Assembly: GCF_002994745.2 (NCBI RefSeq)
Contig: NC_037089.1
Span: forward strand, 77,772,347-77,836,346
Source: Rosa chinensis
Taxonomy: Eukaryota > Streptophyta > Magnoliopsida > Rosales > Rosaceae
Length of the DNA stretch: 64,000 nucleotides
Reading direction: 5' to 3'
Part shown: in pieces, positions 23,968 to 35,410 of the stretch
How the letters are laid out: each line of letters starts with the position of its first letter
Position numbering within the stretch: the first letter of the stretch is position 1
Made by a program: the position numbers and the translations under genes
The notes under the pieces: generated by a model
The model's input: only the letters and a program-made list of their open reading frames with translations
Told to the model about the DNA's origin: nothing
The model's database searches: none

Positions 23968-26222
23968 ATGGATCACCCTCACAAACCCAGAAAGCCCAAA
24001 TCCCGGGAAGTAAGCTCCCGCTTCCTATCTTCCCCCGCACCCGAAACCTCCACACTCCCATCTCCAAGCCACCCTCTCTCGCCGGCCCGGAGAAAACTCG
24101 GTTCGCCGATATCCGATGCCCGCAAACCCAAAACTCATCTCGACGATTCAAGCTCCATCCGAGGAGGAGGACTATGGCCATCTTCAACAACCAAGAACTT
24201 CGACTCTCTAGCAGTCCATCTCGGAATCGAGAGACTCAAAGACAGTACCGACCGTAAAAACTCGACCTCCGTCACAAGCCGGAGAGAAGCGAGTGTGTTT
24301 AATGAGAAAGACAACGCCAAAGAGAACCATAGACCGGTTCTCGGAGGGTCGGCGAGGTACACCGGGAAATTCAAATTTTCCGGGAAATCGTCGCCGTCGC
24401 CGTCGTCGTCTTCGACTTCAGTGTCTTCGAATAAACTATCGGCGGTGGTAGTTCCGGGGAGATTTTCCGTTGACGGAAGTGGTCTGTATCAGAACTCAAC
24501 TCGGCGAAGTTTCGACAGTTTCGCCGATACTCTCGAGTCGGGATCGGAGTGCAGCGACGCCGGTTCAGGCAGGAATATTAATATCGGGTCGCCGAGTTTC
24601 GGGGCTCAGAGCTCGACGGCGAGTTCGAGAAAGTCGGGGGTGGAGGTTTCGTCTAAGTACATGAGTGATATTCAGACGAGGCATCATCGGAGATGGACGT
24701 CGGATTCTAATCTCCGGAATCCGATTTCGGCAGAGAGCTCTCCGAAAATGAACAAGTTTAACCTGAAAAATGTGATCAAGAGGGCTAATTCGTTGACCGG
24801 GTCAAAGTTCGGGACGACGCAGTGGGCATTGTCGCCGGGAAGGAGCGTGGCGCAGCCGGGGTCGGCGGAGAGTTTGGGGAAGTCGACGTCATTTTCGAGC
24901 TTGAAGCCTCCGACTAGTCCTTCGAAAAGTAAGGGAGTCGAGAAGTTGCTCAATATGGGGTTCGACTTGTTCAAGAGTAAAAAATCTTCATCATCTACTA
25001 GGTCACTGGTGAGGTCTAATTCCGGGTATGGTGTGACCGATACCGGTCATCAACTCCGGATGCTTCAGAACAGATTGATGCAATGGCGGTACGCAAATGC
25101 AAGAGTTGAAATTGTGAACGGCAATGTTGCTGATCAAGCACAGGTTAGCTCTGGTTTCGTGTTTGTATATTTGGTGCATGTTAGTGAGTTTTGGACTAAC
25201 ATGTTCTTATTGAATAATTTGGCAGGTCAATTTTTTGAGTGCTTGTAATAGTCTTATGAAGTTGCGGCAATCCGTGCTGCATAAGAAACTGAAGCTTCAG
25301 AAAGAAAGGCTCGAAATGAAGCTGAACTTTACACTACATTCTCAAGTTAGCACCATACTACATCTAGTAAAGAGTTTTTGTTTTGAAGTTGATGATGTGT
25401 GTAGATTGATATGTTGGTAACTTGTGTAGTTTGAGCCATTGGAAGCTTGGGGAGATATGGAAAGGCAACATATGGGAGCAGTTTCTATGTTGAAAGAGAG
25501 CTTACATTCTGTTGTGTGCAGAGTGCCTCTAACTGAAGGTGCAAAGGTAAGCCGAAAGAGACTGCTTGTATTCAAACTTTTGTTTTGGTTAAAGAGATGT
25601 GATTTTGCTTTTGCTAACAAACCGAGCGTATGTAGGTGGATACTCAATCAGCCGCCATCAATCTTCGAAATGCTTCAGATTACTCAGCCTCCATTAAGTT
25701 GATATTGGCTACATTTGCCCCCTCGGTATGTTTCAGCTTGAAAGCTTTATAGAACGGTGCATACCTTCTCATCACATGGCATTTATGTTAAGTGGACTAA
25801 CACAGAGGCTGATTCTTCAAACAGGCTGAGCAGACTAGTGTGTTGCTCTCAGAATTAGCAGAGGTTGTTGCGCAAGAAAAGTTGCTTTCTGATGAGTGTC
25901 TTGAGCTCTGTAGAACCATATCAGAACTAGAGGTAAGCTTTATTAGTTTTTTTTTCCAACATATATAACTATGTGTTCAAATTCCACCAACTAAAATACG
26001 AGTCGCAGAATTTCCAGGACAGTGACTTGCAACTACAAAATCTAGGATTTCATGGTAGACATGTAGGAAATGAATGCTAGACTCTTATGAATTTCTTTGA
26101 TTTTGAACTGACAGATGGAAGAGAGGGGATTGAAGTGTAGTATTATTCAATTGGAATCATGGAAACAAGAGCAAATTCAGCTGCAGCAGCAGGAATCAAG
26201 ACAACAAGATATCATGCCATGA
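23968..26222 (+). CDS. QWRF-motif protein, AUG8/EDE1-like microtubule-associated protein
   Basis: Six exons, 23968-25143, 25226-25345, 25430-25546, 25636-25725, 25825-25932 and 26115-26222, all joining in phase 0, give 572 residues. The first 370 residues are Ser/Pro/Arg-rich and basic (KPRKPKSREVSSRFLSSP), typical of microtubule-binding tails. The conserved C-terminal domain begins at QLRMLQNRLMQWRYANAR (about 361-378) and is largely coiled coil. The family includes AUGMIN subunit 8, EDE1 and SCO3, which bind microtubules; AUG8/EDE1 bring the augmin complex and gamma-tubulin to spindle and phragmoplast microtubules. The signature reads QWRY here instead of QWRF, a conservative change. Which member it is cannot be settled from sequence alone. 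Confidence 0.88.
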
Positions 26223-26883
26223 TTTATTTTGTTTTTGTTTATTTTAGGAGTGATGAAATGAGCCTTTTGATATGTGATTATAGGCATCTGTAAATAAGCA
26301 GAAAATTTTGATCACTAACCAATGAATCTCATTGTTTTTTTTGGGTAAATGATAATTCTTTCACAAAGTTATACAACTGTTGGATCTTGATTACTCTATC
26401 AGAAAGACAGACAACCATCATCTTAGTGCTATTCATGTTTTTTTTTATTAAATCTATTTGGTCAACACGCTCAAATGAGAAGGTATGTCTGTTAGGAAAT
26501 CAATCATGTTAGGAAAGTAATCCTAAATATTCTCTGTATGATCTGTAGATATCCGTTACTTTTGTACTCCTTTATTATAGCTTGATTATAGGATCAGTGA
26601 GATTAGTTACCTTGTGAATATAGGTTTGTACCCTCTATATGTAATCTGTATGTAATCGACAATGAATGATATTGATTCCATAGCCACTCTTCTTTCTTTC
26701 AATGTCAACTTTCATTAAGATGAAAATCAACGACGAAGTCAAAACCAATTTCGAGTGTATCTCCATGTTAATGGCAACCATGAATTCCTCTTTCTATAGG
26801 CCCATATTAGTTCAAAACTTCAAATAACCTCAGATTAGGGGAACTAGTACCAAACAGAAAAGTTCATCCAATTAGCTGCCAAG
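26223..26883. other. Intergenic
   Basis: 3' UTR of the QWRF gene, then the promoter and 5' UTR of the syntaxin. No other feature seen. Confidence 0.5.
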
Positions 26884-27795
26884 ATGAACGATCTGTTTTC
26901 GAATAATTCATTCAGACGATACAAGGACCTTGAGCAGCAGGTCTACATTGATGATGTCCGCAGCGAGGCGTGGGATGAGACTGTCAATCTTGATGGATTC
27001 TTCAGGAAAGTAGAGAATGTGAAGGATGACATGGGAGCTGTGGAGAAGCTTTACAAGCAGCTAGAGGAAGCAAATGAGGAGAGCAAACAAGTCCATGATG
27101 CCAAGTCCATGAAAGGGCTTCGCGCAAGGATGGACTCAGATGTTGAGAAAGTCTTGAAACTTGCCAAAGTCATCAAGGAGAAGCTGGAAACACTTGAACT
27201 CTCCAATGCTGATCAGCGCAAACTTCCTGGGTGTGGACCAGGATCATCTTCTGATCGAACGAGAACTTCAGTAATTAATGGTTTGGCGAAAAAGCTTCAG
27301 GCCATGATGGATGATTTTCAGGGCCTAAGGGCCAAAATAGCCTCTGAATACAAAGAGACGGTTGGAAGGAGGTACTTCACAATAACAGGTGAGAAGGTCA
27401 ACAATGAAATGATTGAGAATCTGATTGCTAGTGGAGAGGGTGAGACATTGGTTCAGAGGGCGATCCAGGAACAGGGCCGTGGTCAGATTTTGGACACAAT
27501 TCAAGAAATCCAAGAGCGGCGCGATGCTGTGAAGGAGATTGAGCAGAGCCTCATTGAGCTGCACCAAGTGTTCCTAGACATGGCTGCATTGGTTGATGCC
27601 CAAGGGCAGCAGCTGAATGACATAGAGAGCCAAGTCGCGCGGGCGAGCTCGTTTGTTAGGGGAGGAACTGTGCAGCTTGAGCAAGCTAAGGAGTATCAGA
27701 AGAGCAGCAGGAAGTGCATTTGCATTGGCATAGTTCTGGCCATTTGTTTGGTTATCATTCTTCTTTTTCCTATTCTGATTCACTTCAAGAGTTAA
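26884..27795 (+). CDS. Plasma-membrane syntaxin (Qa-SNARE), SYP12 group, SYP124/125-like
   Basis: An intronless 303-residue frame starts [20 protein letters not shown]. In order there is an N-terminal Habc three-helix region (about 35-155), a linker with [16 protein letters not shown] (about 117-132) typical of SYP1 proteins, and a Qa-SNARE motif (about 200-262). The zero-layer Gln lies in [15 protein letters not shown] short linker, RASSFVRGG, precedes a single C-terminal membrane anchor ([18 protein letters not shown], about 278-295). SYP12 syntaxins drive vesicle fusion with the plasma membrane. NLIASGE, AQGQQL and the short tail fit the SYP123-125 (pollen tube/root hair) branch better than SYP121/122. 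The frame is intact. Confidence 0.9.
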   Translation: MNDLFSNNSFRRYKDLEQQVYIDDVRSEAWDETVNLDGFFRKVENVKDDMGAVEKLYKQLEEANEESKQVHDAKSMKGLRARMDSDVEKVLKLAKVIKEKLETLELSNADQRKLPGCGPGSSSDRTRTSVINGLAKKLQAMMDDFQGLRAKIASEYKETVGRRYFTITGEKVNNEMIENLIASGEGETLVQRAIQEQGRGQILDTIQEIQERRDAVKEIEQSLIELHQVFLDMAALVDAQGQQLNDIESQVARASSFVRGGTVQLEQAKEYQKSSRKCICIGIVLAICLVIILLFPILIHFKS

Positions 27796-27859
27796 CAAAC
27801 AAAGCTGGTTTCTGTTTTGAAATTCATTGACCAAAGTTACCCTCCTATTGTATTTTCTC

Positions 27860-28032
27860 TTGTTAGTTCTATAATCTTTCTATGGCACATAGAAGTAGAA
27901 GATATCATTCAGTAATTTTTTTTTTAACATTCATTCAAGTAAATTTGTGTTCTTTGTTAGTTTATAAAACTTTTATGGCATATAAAAGTAGAAAATATTC
28001 ATTCAAGTACATTTGTATTCTTTCAAGTTTCA
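27860..28032 (+). repeat. Imperfect tandem duplication downstream of the syntaxin gene
   Basis: A segment beginning ttgttagttctataatctt and ending attcattcaagt recurs about 95 bases later (ttgttagtttataaaactt ... attcattcaagt). Two diverged copies; no coding content. Confidence 0.65.
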
Positions 28033-28430
28033 ACTGTTGCTCGTTCCAGATTTACATGTTGTGATACATGATTCCACTATATTACTTTGCACACAATGCA
28101 TAGTCAACTAACACATCTTAAAGATATTAGAAATGAATGAATCGTATAAACTCGAAAATTAAAACTGGCGGAAATATCATATCTGACATTACTGCAACTA
28201 CATAAAAATTTGAATTTACTACGTAATGTTTTGTGAGTATCAACCATCACTAAAAACTACTATTTCGACGAGAAATTGGACTCAAGAACTGAAAACTCTA
28301 CAAAACAAGGGTTGGGAGGAAAGAAGATTTTGATAGAAAAAACTCGCAAAAATTTCGGTTAGCTACTTGATACTTGAATTACTCTCCTTTATTTTATTTT
28401 ATTTTCCCTTTTGTGGTCAATAATAATGTT
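28033..28430. other. Intergenic
   Basis: AT-rich spacer between the syntaxin and the ESSS-type gene. Nothing recognised. Confidence 0.45.
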
Positions 28431-28457
28431 GGGCGGCCCAATTGGTCGGATTGGGCT
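28431..28457. promoter_or_regulatory. Paired site II (TGGGCY) elements
   Basis: GGCCCA at 28435-28440 (reverse of TGGGCC) and TGGGCT at 28452-28457 lie about 150 bases before the ATG. Paired site II elements are typical of plant nuclear genes for mitochondrial respiratory proteins and ribosomal proteins, which bind TCP factors. This supports the mitochondrial assignment of the gene downstream. Confidence 0.5.
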
Positions 28458-28603
28458 TACAAGCATATTGGGGCTCCACTCCAGAATTATACCCTAAAAA
28501 CGACGTCGCCTCCTTCCTGGTAGTCATAAGACTACGCAACCCAGAAGCATTTGCTCGTCTCTCTCACTCTTCCTCTTCCTCTTCCTCTTCCTCTCTGAAA
28601 GCC

Positions 28604-30212
28604 ATGGCTACTCTGGCAGCTGCCGCAGCTCGACAAGCCGCCAATTCACTCCGTCTGTCTTCGTCCAGAACCGCCGGTCAAGCATCTACTCTAATCCAGC
28701 GCCGCGGCCTCGCCGGCGCTGCAGGTAACAGAAACCCTAAATCCGAATCTCGTTTTGCATTGCTTTGATTCCCGATCTCATTTTTCAGCTGATAAAATCA
28801 ATGCTACTTTGCAGATCACCATGGCCCGCCAAAGGTTAACTGCTGGTCCGACCCGATGAGCCCATCTAAATGGAAGGAGGAGCATGTCAGTCTCTCTCCC
28901 TCTGCTTCATTTTTTATATCTTTAATCAAATTGTTGTAATAGTTGTTTTGATTTTCGTAGTTATGGAAATGATTATCAGAATGGTTAATTGAATTTCTAT
29001 GGGCTGTGATGGACTTGATGCACTTTCAATTGACCCATTTGTTTGGAATTGAATACACAGAAGAAAATTTTAGAATCTTTATGGCTTAGAGAGTAGTGTC
29101 ATACTTGACATGTTTTCGCAAGAATGGATTTTTGTTGGTTTCTAGGTTTGAACTGTTATCAAAATAAAGGCCCTTGTTTGGGTCGATATTAGCAAAATAA
29201 TCGCTTGATTCCATGTTCTGATGGTTAGATCAACAGTATTAGACATTCTCGTGGGGTGCGAGTTCCGACTTTCTGTGTTTTAAGGCATTACTGAGTGGTG
29301 TTACGAGTTTTCCTTGTTGAACATAATCAGCATTGTTCTTGAACCGTTAATAGATGAGAAATTACTGGAGGCATCAAGTTTTGAAATCATTTTTCACTGG
29401 ATTCTGTACTTTTGCAGTTCGTAATTGTCTCTTTGTCTGGATGGGGTCTGCTTATCTTTAGTGGATACAAGTTTTTCACCGGAGGCAAAGGCAAGAAGGA
29501 AGAGGTATTTCATGTTCTTTTAAACCTTGAGCATTATGTTCTGTTACTCTTGGTTATGGTTTCACCTAGGCATCAGATAATTTTAAGGCAGTCAAGCACA
29601 CAGGATATGCCTTCAATCATATATTGGTTTCCTGAATACCCAATTACCTAGGATGCCAGAAGCATAACTAGAGCGGTCACATTGAATTTCCTACTTTATA
29701 CCGGTAAAACATATGCTGGAACTCTTTGTCCTTCCATCATACTTCACTGCTCTATAGTTAGACTTCTGTTGGTAGGATTTTGAGGCTTTGTGGCTTTGTA
29801 TTCAATTGTTAGGGGTTTGGATGAATTAAAATTTGCAATTATTATGAGGTCTTATGGGACCATTGTTAACGTATGGCCACTTTATTACATTATCGGTTTG
29901 GTATGAATTTCCCACATAGAGCAACCAATGGATCAGTTTAGCTGGATTTAGATTCAGTCAGGTCAATATACTGTGCCTCTTCTTCAATAGGTTTCTCAGT
30001 TTTGCTTGGACCACTGTAGTAAACTCTAGCATCTGAGAAAATAAACTAAATTGGACTGGAACAGGTAAGAACTGTTGGATGTGTCCAACCTGAATGGCAT
30101 GGGTGCATTCCAGTAGGAGTAACTGATGTAACTATGGCCGTTGTATTGTTTATTTAGCTTTTGCTGACTACTACTTATTTGTTTTCAGAAACTGGTGGAA
30201 GCATCACACTGA
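28604..30212 (+). CDS. Small mitochondrial inner-membrane protein, probable complex I ESSS (NDUFB11-like) subunit
   Basis: Four exons, 28604-28724, 28815-28885, 29418-29504 and 30189-30212, join to 100 residues. The N-terminus is a mitochondrial presequence (MATLAAAAARQAANSLRL, Arg-rich, no acids up to the RRGLAGAAG cleavage region). The mature part reads DHHGPPKVNCWSDP, then SPSKWKEEH, one membrane segment (FVIVSLSGWGLLIFSGYKFF) and a Lys/Glu tail. This layout matches my memory of the plant protein assigned as the ESSS subunit of NADH:ubiquinone oxidoreductase; the assignment rests on memory of that family, so the exact subunit name is less sure than the location. A tcttcc repeat sits in the 5' UTR (28567-28592). 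The last exon encodes only 7 residues. Confidence 0.72.
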
Positions 30213-31266
30213 GGTGTTTGGAGTTTTAAATCTTCCCAAAACTTCTTGGTAATAATGAGTCTGCTTGGATATAAAATGTCTCGACATTTCATTTTGTTTG
30301 TCTACAAATGATTTATGATCAGTCCATGGAGAATGATGATACATTGATTAAAGTTGAGTTATTAGCTGTATTGGGAGTGTGTCTCCTTCTTCATTTGGTG
30401 AACGCTTTTTGTAGTTATTCCTATGATTCTGATGCATTGACCTTTTGTTTTTCAATAATGTAATGACATCTTTCCAATTTCAAAATCTTTTGAAGGATTT
30501 CAAAAGGCAGTATAGAATGACTCAGTATAGCTCTGCTAAACTGAAATTGTTTTTATTTTTCAGCCTGAAATTAAATCAGATTAAAAGGTTATGAACTTAT
30601 GACAAGTGATCAGCTAGCCTCTTCTGGTAGCATTTCTTTCCACTTTCCACTTTGTTTCGAGGGGTCACAAGTTAGATTCCTCCCATAATAGCATATGATA
30701 AAGAAACACAGAGATTAAGAAAAGGAGGAAATGGGCAAATTAAAGATTGAAGGGAAAGAAAGTTGATCGCTTTTTATTAGTATCTACTGGAATGGCTGTG
30801 GCTGCGGTGGTGGTGGTTAAATGCAGTAGGCCATCTTTGAGTAGTGGAGGGGTTGTTCACTTTTCCTATGTTGTTCCGATATTGTGTATGTTGCTGGGCA
30901 CGAAGGCACTATATCTATTTTCCTTGAATGCGATCAAGAGTTCTTTAGATTTAACAAAATCCACTTAAACACACAAGCTCAACTTCTTGTTATTCTCAGG
31001 GAATTCTTGACCAAGAAGTGCTAGTTATTATCAATTATGTCAAGGCGAAGAGAGTTTTGTTACGGATCAGCTTTTGATTAATTTGGTCTGAACATGCTAG
31101 AGGAACATTACTAATGATACTAATTGGCAAAGAAGATGCTAAAGCTAATCACTTATCACAGAAGTCACTTGTGATTACTAAAGGAACATTACTAAATGAC
31201 AGTCACTTATCAGTTATCACAATCTAAACATGCTAAACCTAAAATTTAGACTCATCTATTTCCTCC
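30213..31266. other. Intergenic
   Basis: 3' UTRs of two converging genes and spacer. A short frame near 30792-30968 (starting at an internal ATG, with a hydrophobic stretch) has no support as a gene. No repeats noted. Confidence 0.45.
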
Positions 31267-32919
31267 TTATACTCTTTTATCTTCCACATTGGAACCTGAT
31301 TCACCAAAGAAACCGTCCTCAGGTACATCTCTCTCGTGTTCTTCTGCATCTGCAACTTCCAAATCTCCTGGAAAGTCCTGTGTATCAACATCAATGCTAT
31401 CTTCTAGGTTGCTGATATCCTTGTTGTTTAGATTCTGTTGGATGCTAATGGCTTCATGGTCTTCTGATTTTTCAAATTCTTGTTTCTGTTTTATATCATT
31501 ACTTGCTATGCCATTGACGCTACCATTACCCTCGGTGGAATCAACATGTGTAAGCTTGTTTTTCAGATCTTCTGCATCACTTGAATCCGCTGACTCCCTT
31601 GCTTGCATCGTGCGATCATTACTTGATAGTCTCCTGTTCGAAGACACTTCCTCTGCTCTGCCCTTATACCGATCATCTTCAAAGAATCTCCTACCTCCCA
31701 TGCTTGCCACCCCATTATTTCTAGAATTTCCCTTCTTCTCCATCCTCCAATTCTTGGCAACTGATCTCCATTTCTTTCCTTTGATACCACTATTGTAGCC
31801 TTGCTTCCCTCCCACTCTAGACCTTCCCTTATTTTCAGATCCCTCGTCTTGCATTTCCAACTTCATCCCCCGCTCTGTTTTCACATGAAATTTCTGACCA
31901 TCACCTAGTTCAGAATTTTCAATTTCTTCAAGATTCCCATTTGGTCTTCCCTTAATCTCTTGACCATCAATTGCTTTATGATCAACATCTTTGAAATCCC
32001 GACTCTTCTTTGCTTGGCCCTCATCAGTGGTATTTCCACCTCCATTGCCACCTTTCAAATTCACCTCTTGGGAATTACCCATCTTCTCTGACTTTTTCGC
32101 CATCATTTCCATCCTATATGTTTCCCCCTCTGCTTTTCCAACTTGACCTTCTACTTCTTTCGTAGTCTCACCCTGTTTGAAATTCATGGATTTACTGCCA
32201 TTTCCATCTTCACTTGACACTTGATCAGCCTCGTCTCTCCTTCTGGACATGGTTAGATTTCTGGTTGGGTTTGATGGGTCGTCAGTACTTACCGACCACA
32301 CCTTATACTCAAGGCGGTGTTTCAAATCCTCGATTTCGGCTTCCTTTTGCTTCAAGCTTTCCACCAACTTCATCACCCGAGGATTATCACTCTGATCACC
32401 ATTTCCTCTCAACGGCATTTTGGTTTCGTTTTGCTTCTCCTCAAATGCAGCCTCCATTGTTCTCAGCTCCTCTTTAAGCGAACCAATAGTAGACTTCATC
32501 TCCACCACTGTCCTCTCAAGCCTCATCTTTTGTGTTCGAATGGAATACATCTTCGCTTTCAGATCTTCATGCTTCATTTTCACTTCCCGACTGTAGTCTC
32601 TCTCCTTCTGTTAGAGATATAAACCAACATCTAAGTTCATCATTAACTAGACAGAAGCTAGATTCATCACAGTTGGCAGCAGAGCTGTGAATTGAAGCAG
32701 TACTAGTACCTGTAAGGCGAGGTGAAGCGAAACGAGCTCAGTGTCTTTCTCTTTGATCACAAGGTTGAAGATGCGCCTTTCTCTGAGCTTATGGAGCACC
32801 ATGACTCCAACCAATGCAGCCCCAAATACCAACACCAGCATCAACCCATAAGGCCTCCCTCTGTTGCTATTAGAATTACTACTATTCCCACCCTTGTTGT
32901 GATTGAAAGGTCCTCCCAT
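31267..32919 (-). CDS. Uncharacterised membrane-anchored acidic coiled-coil protein
   Basis: Two exons, 32919-32710 and 32607-31267 (minus strand, GT-AG intron, phase 0), give 516 residues. I chose the ATG at 32919 (MGGPFNHNKGGNSSNSNSNR); the frame extends further upstream only through a TTG. There is one membrane segment near the N-terminus (GLMLVLVFGAALVGVMVL, about 30-47), then a predicted coiled coil (about 55-170, Glu/Lys heptads such as KEKDTELVSLHLALQ). A long, highly charged low-complexity region follows (Lys/Arg/Gly in the middle) and the tail is strongly acidic (about 430-516). The layout suggests a single-pass protein with a large cytosolic or luminal tail. No enzyme motif; function unknown. 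A TATA-like TTATATAA (32991-32998) lies about 72 bases upstream of the ATG. Confidence 0.82.
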
Positions 32920-32988
32920 GGCCACCTCTCTCAAAGACTGATGAGGAGCTCAGAGTGATGAGGTCTAGAAGAATAATTTTAATGGGGT

Positions 32989-33000
32989 TTTTATATAAGG
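32989..33000 (-). promoter_or_regulatory. TATA box of the minus-strand gene
   Basis: Reading on the minus strand, CCTTATATAAAA lies about 70 bases before the start codon of the uncharacterised coiled-coil gene, the expected distance for a short 5' UTR. Confidence 0.5.
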
Positions 33001-33224
33001 CATGTTTGGTTGCTCGTCATGTAAATAGAGCTCTGCAACTACTCAGAGCACACGAGAGAAGAGCGGAGTTTACAAGGAAGCATGGGAACCGTGCACTGGC
33101 ACTGATTCTGGAGATTAGTGTATAATGCATTTTGACCATTTTTATTTATTGCTTGAGCTCTCCCATGCATGTTCTTCTCCTCTCTTCAAAACTAAAATAA
33201 TGTACCTTACTTTGGATAAATGTT

Positions 33225-33820
33225 CGAAAAATCGCTAGGCGCTAGTCGGGCGGTGGCCAGGGGACTAGCGCTTAGGCGGACGCCCAGGCGGCGCCTAGGC
33301 GGTTTTTATTTTCTTAATTTTTATATCATATAATTATATATAAAATATATATAAAGACTTAAAAAGAGTTTAAAAAACCACTTAGAAGAGTTTATATTTA
33401 CTAGAATTTCTATTTCTTTTTCTTTTTAAAAAAACAAAGTTCAATTCGTCTATCTTCTCTTTCATTCTATCTACCTTCCTAAAATCCCAGATCGATAACT
33501 CATCCTCCTCATCATCCTAAGCATTGATCATTGAGATCTTTTGATCAATTAAACATGAGGTCACTAAGTGTTTCAGAATTCAAAGTTTCAATGAGATCCC
33601 AAATGTAGATGTAAAGATGAATTCCATTTGCTTCGAAAATCATTAAGATCTCAGATCTAAATCATTTGATGAATTTCAACGCCTAAAACCGCCTAGCCGC
33701 CCAGCCCGCCCAACCCGCCCAGGCGCCCGCCTAAATCCTGTCCGCCCAATGCCTCCGATTACCCATTACTCGAGTCGGCCTGCTGCCGCTCAGCGCCTAG
33801 GCGGCCGTTTTTTAGACTGC
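33225..33820. mobile_element. GC-rich inverted-repeat element (candidate MITE)
   Basis: Two GC-rich blocks (about 33231-33308 and 33679-33815) are rich in CGCCTAGGCGG-type motifs and are roughly inverted relative to each other. They enclose about 370 bases of AT-rich DNA. Starkly different composition from the flanks and the inverted layout suggest a non-autonomous DNA transposon. I could not find a convincing target-site duplication, so the ends are approximate and the superfamily is open. Confidence 0.5.
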
Positions 33821-34145
33821 AAGGATTGAACTTGGAGTTGGTCGTAATGGTCCTCTCACATAATGAGGGTGTCCCAGAGGTTTTTTTTCACGTGTTAATG
33901 GCTAAACTTTAGGAAAAAGAAAGTGAGCGATGGACTTAAACTGCAAGATATCTCCAAGAAATTAAAAAAATACACTAGATCGAAAATCATCTGGAGCAGA
34001 TACTATTCTTCATATCTACTGCCATATTAATAAATTGAAACTAGAAATGTATCCCAATACAAACTGGAAAATCAAATTGCACCGTACCACAATCAAATTA
34101 TAAACAAATGTGTCTCATGAACTTGATCAAACATGGAAAAAAGTC
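33821..34145. other. Intergenic
   Basis: Spacer between the GC-rich element and the copia insertion. Nothing recognised. Confidence 0.4.
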
Positions 34146-34150
34146 CCGAC

Positions 34151-34359
34151 TGTTGAAGGAAAATCAAGTCTTGTGTGCCTAATCAAACTAGGAGTAGTAA
34201 TAGGAGAGAAGGTTCTAGAATTCCTAATCTTACTCGGATTAGTATTCTTTGTAACATTAGAACATGTACTTTGTAATCCTGATATATAGAGCTCATATTC
34301 TCAATAATATGATTACAATTCTCTCGTCAATCTCTCTCAAATTCCCTTTTACTTAAACA
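34151..34359 (+). repeat. copia 5' LTR
   Basis: 209 bp starting TGTTGAAGGA and ending ACTTAAACA. A TATA-like gatatatagag lies at 34281-34291. It is the partner of the 3' LTR. Confidence 0.95.
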
Positions 34360-34959
34360 CGTTATTAGCACGAGTTCTAAACACAAAGCCAAAAACCAAA
34401 AACCCGAAAATCTTTCTTTACCACCGCATCACCTAGCCCCTTGCTAGCCCGCCTGCTCCTGCAACCCTCTTGGCCAGCATACCTGCCAGCCCGCGTGCCA
34501 GCTTGCAAGCTCGCTGCTCTGCAACCTTGCAATCGCTACTCTGCTGCCCCTACAGCATCTTCGCCTAGCATCTCTCAGCCAGCTGCACTTGCAGCCTTCT
34601 CGGCCAACCAACCCGCCGCACCTCCAAAGCCATCTCAGTTTTTATACCTTCGACAGCCCACACAAACAACCATCTTTGCAGCTGCTATACATCCCCGGGC
34701 CATATCAACTACAAGTTCAAGAATCAAGTTTTCAAGCTCCAAAAACAACCGAGTAAGTATTTATATTAAAGTCCCCGCTTTCCGAATTTAATTCCTCCTT
34801 CTTTTGTTCGGGGACTTGCAACCTCCCTTCTTCTACATCCCACATTTCTTATAAAGTGGGTTCAATTTTTTAAAAGCGGAATCGTGGGGATTCACGCTAT
34901 ACGAACTAAGAGCGTTCGTGAGTATCGAAATATTATGGACTAAGAGTGTTCGTAAGACT

Positions 34960-35137
34960 TCGGACTAAGAGCATCTGTAAGCATCGATTTATGACCATAT
35001 AAACATCATTGTTTCGGTCTAATACAATCATTCCTTGAAATCAATTTCTTGGTAGCATTAAGGCTCAGAAATCTTATATTAGTTTTCGTGGAAGAATTGA
35101 CTCTGAAACTAAATACGTTCTTGCTTTCCTTTCCAGG
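34960..35137 (+). other. copia leader
   Basis: Non-coding leader between the 5' LTR and the gag remnant. It contains near-repeats of the phrase gactaagagc with gtaag or gtgag (34904-34985), which look like short internal duplications. Confidence 0.4.
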
Positions 35138-35410
35138 ATGTCAAACTTGAACAAACTCGATTTTACTCCATTAGATTCTACGGGCATGGATATTTTCCTG
35201 TGGGCTCATGTTGTTGAGCTCCACCTAATTGCCCTTGATTTATTGCCTACAATCCAAGAGTCTTGTTCTAAAAGAATCACTCAAGGCCCTCAAAATGAGA
35301 TAGATAATACTAGGGCATTTACCCTGATGAAGCGCCACATGGAGATGGCTCTCCAGTTTGAGTACATGAATAAGGATACTGCTAAGAACCTTTGGGGTTG
35401 CGCCTCGTAA
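35138..35410 (+). pseudogene. copia gag, N-terminal remnant
   Basis: A 90-residue frame starting MSNLNKLDFTPLDSTGMDIF and running to FEYMNKDTAKNLWG matches the start of UBN2-type copia Gag (target-site phrase: W..V..HL, then DTAK.LW). The frame then stops. The remaining Gag, including the zinc knuckle, is lost or unreadable in 35411-36190. Confidence 0.8.

Noticed and set aside
24135..24374. Antisense frame over the QWRF gene
   Set aside because: Mirror of a Ser/Arg-rich coding exon; no independent evidence.
30747..30968. Small frame with a hydrophobic stretch
   Set aside because: It relies on a TTG start, its internal ATG leaves a short peptide, and it has no splice or family support.
34441..34791. 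Ala/Pro-rich frame in the copia leader
   Set aside because: Low-complexity sequence between the LTR and gag; not part of any copia protein I know.
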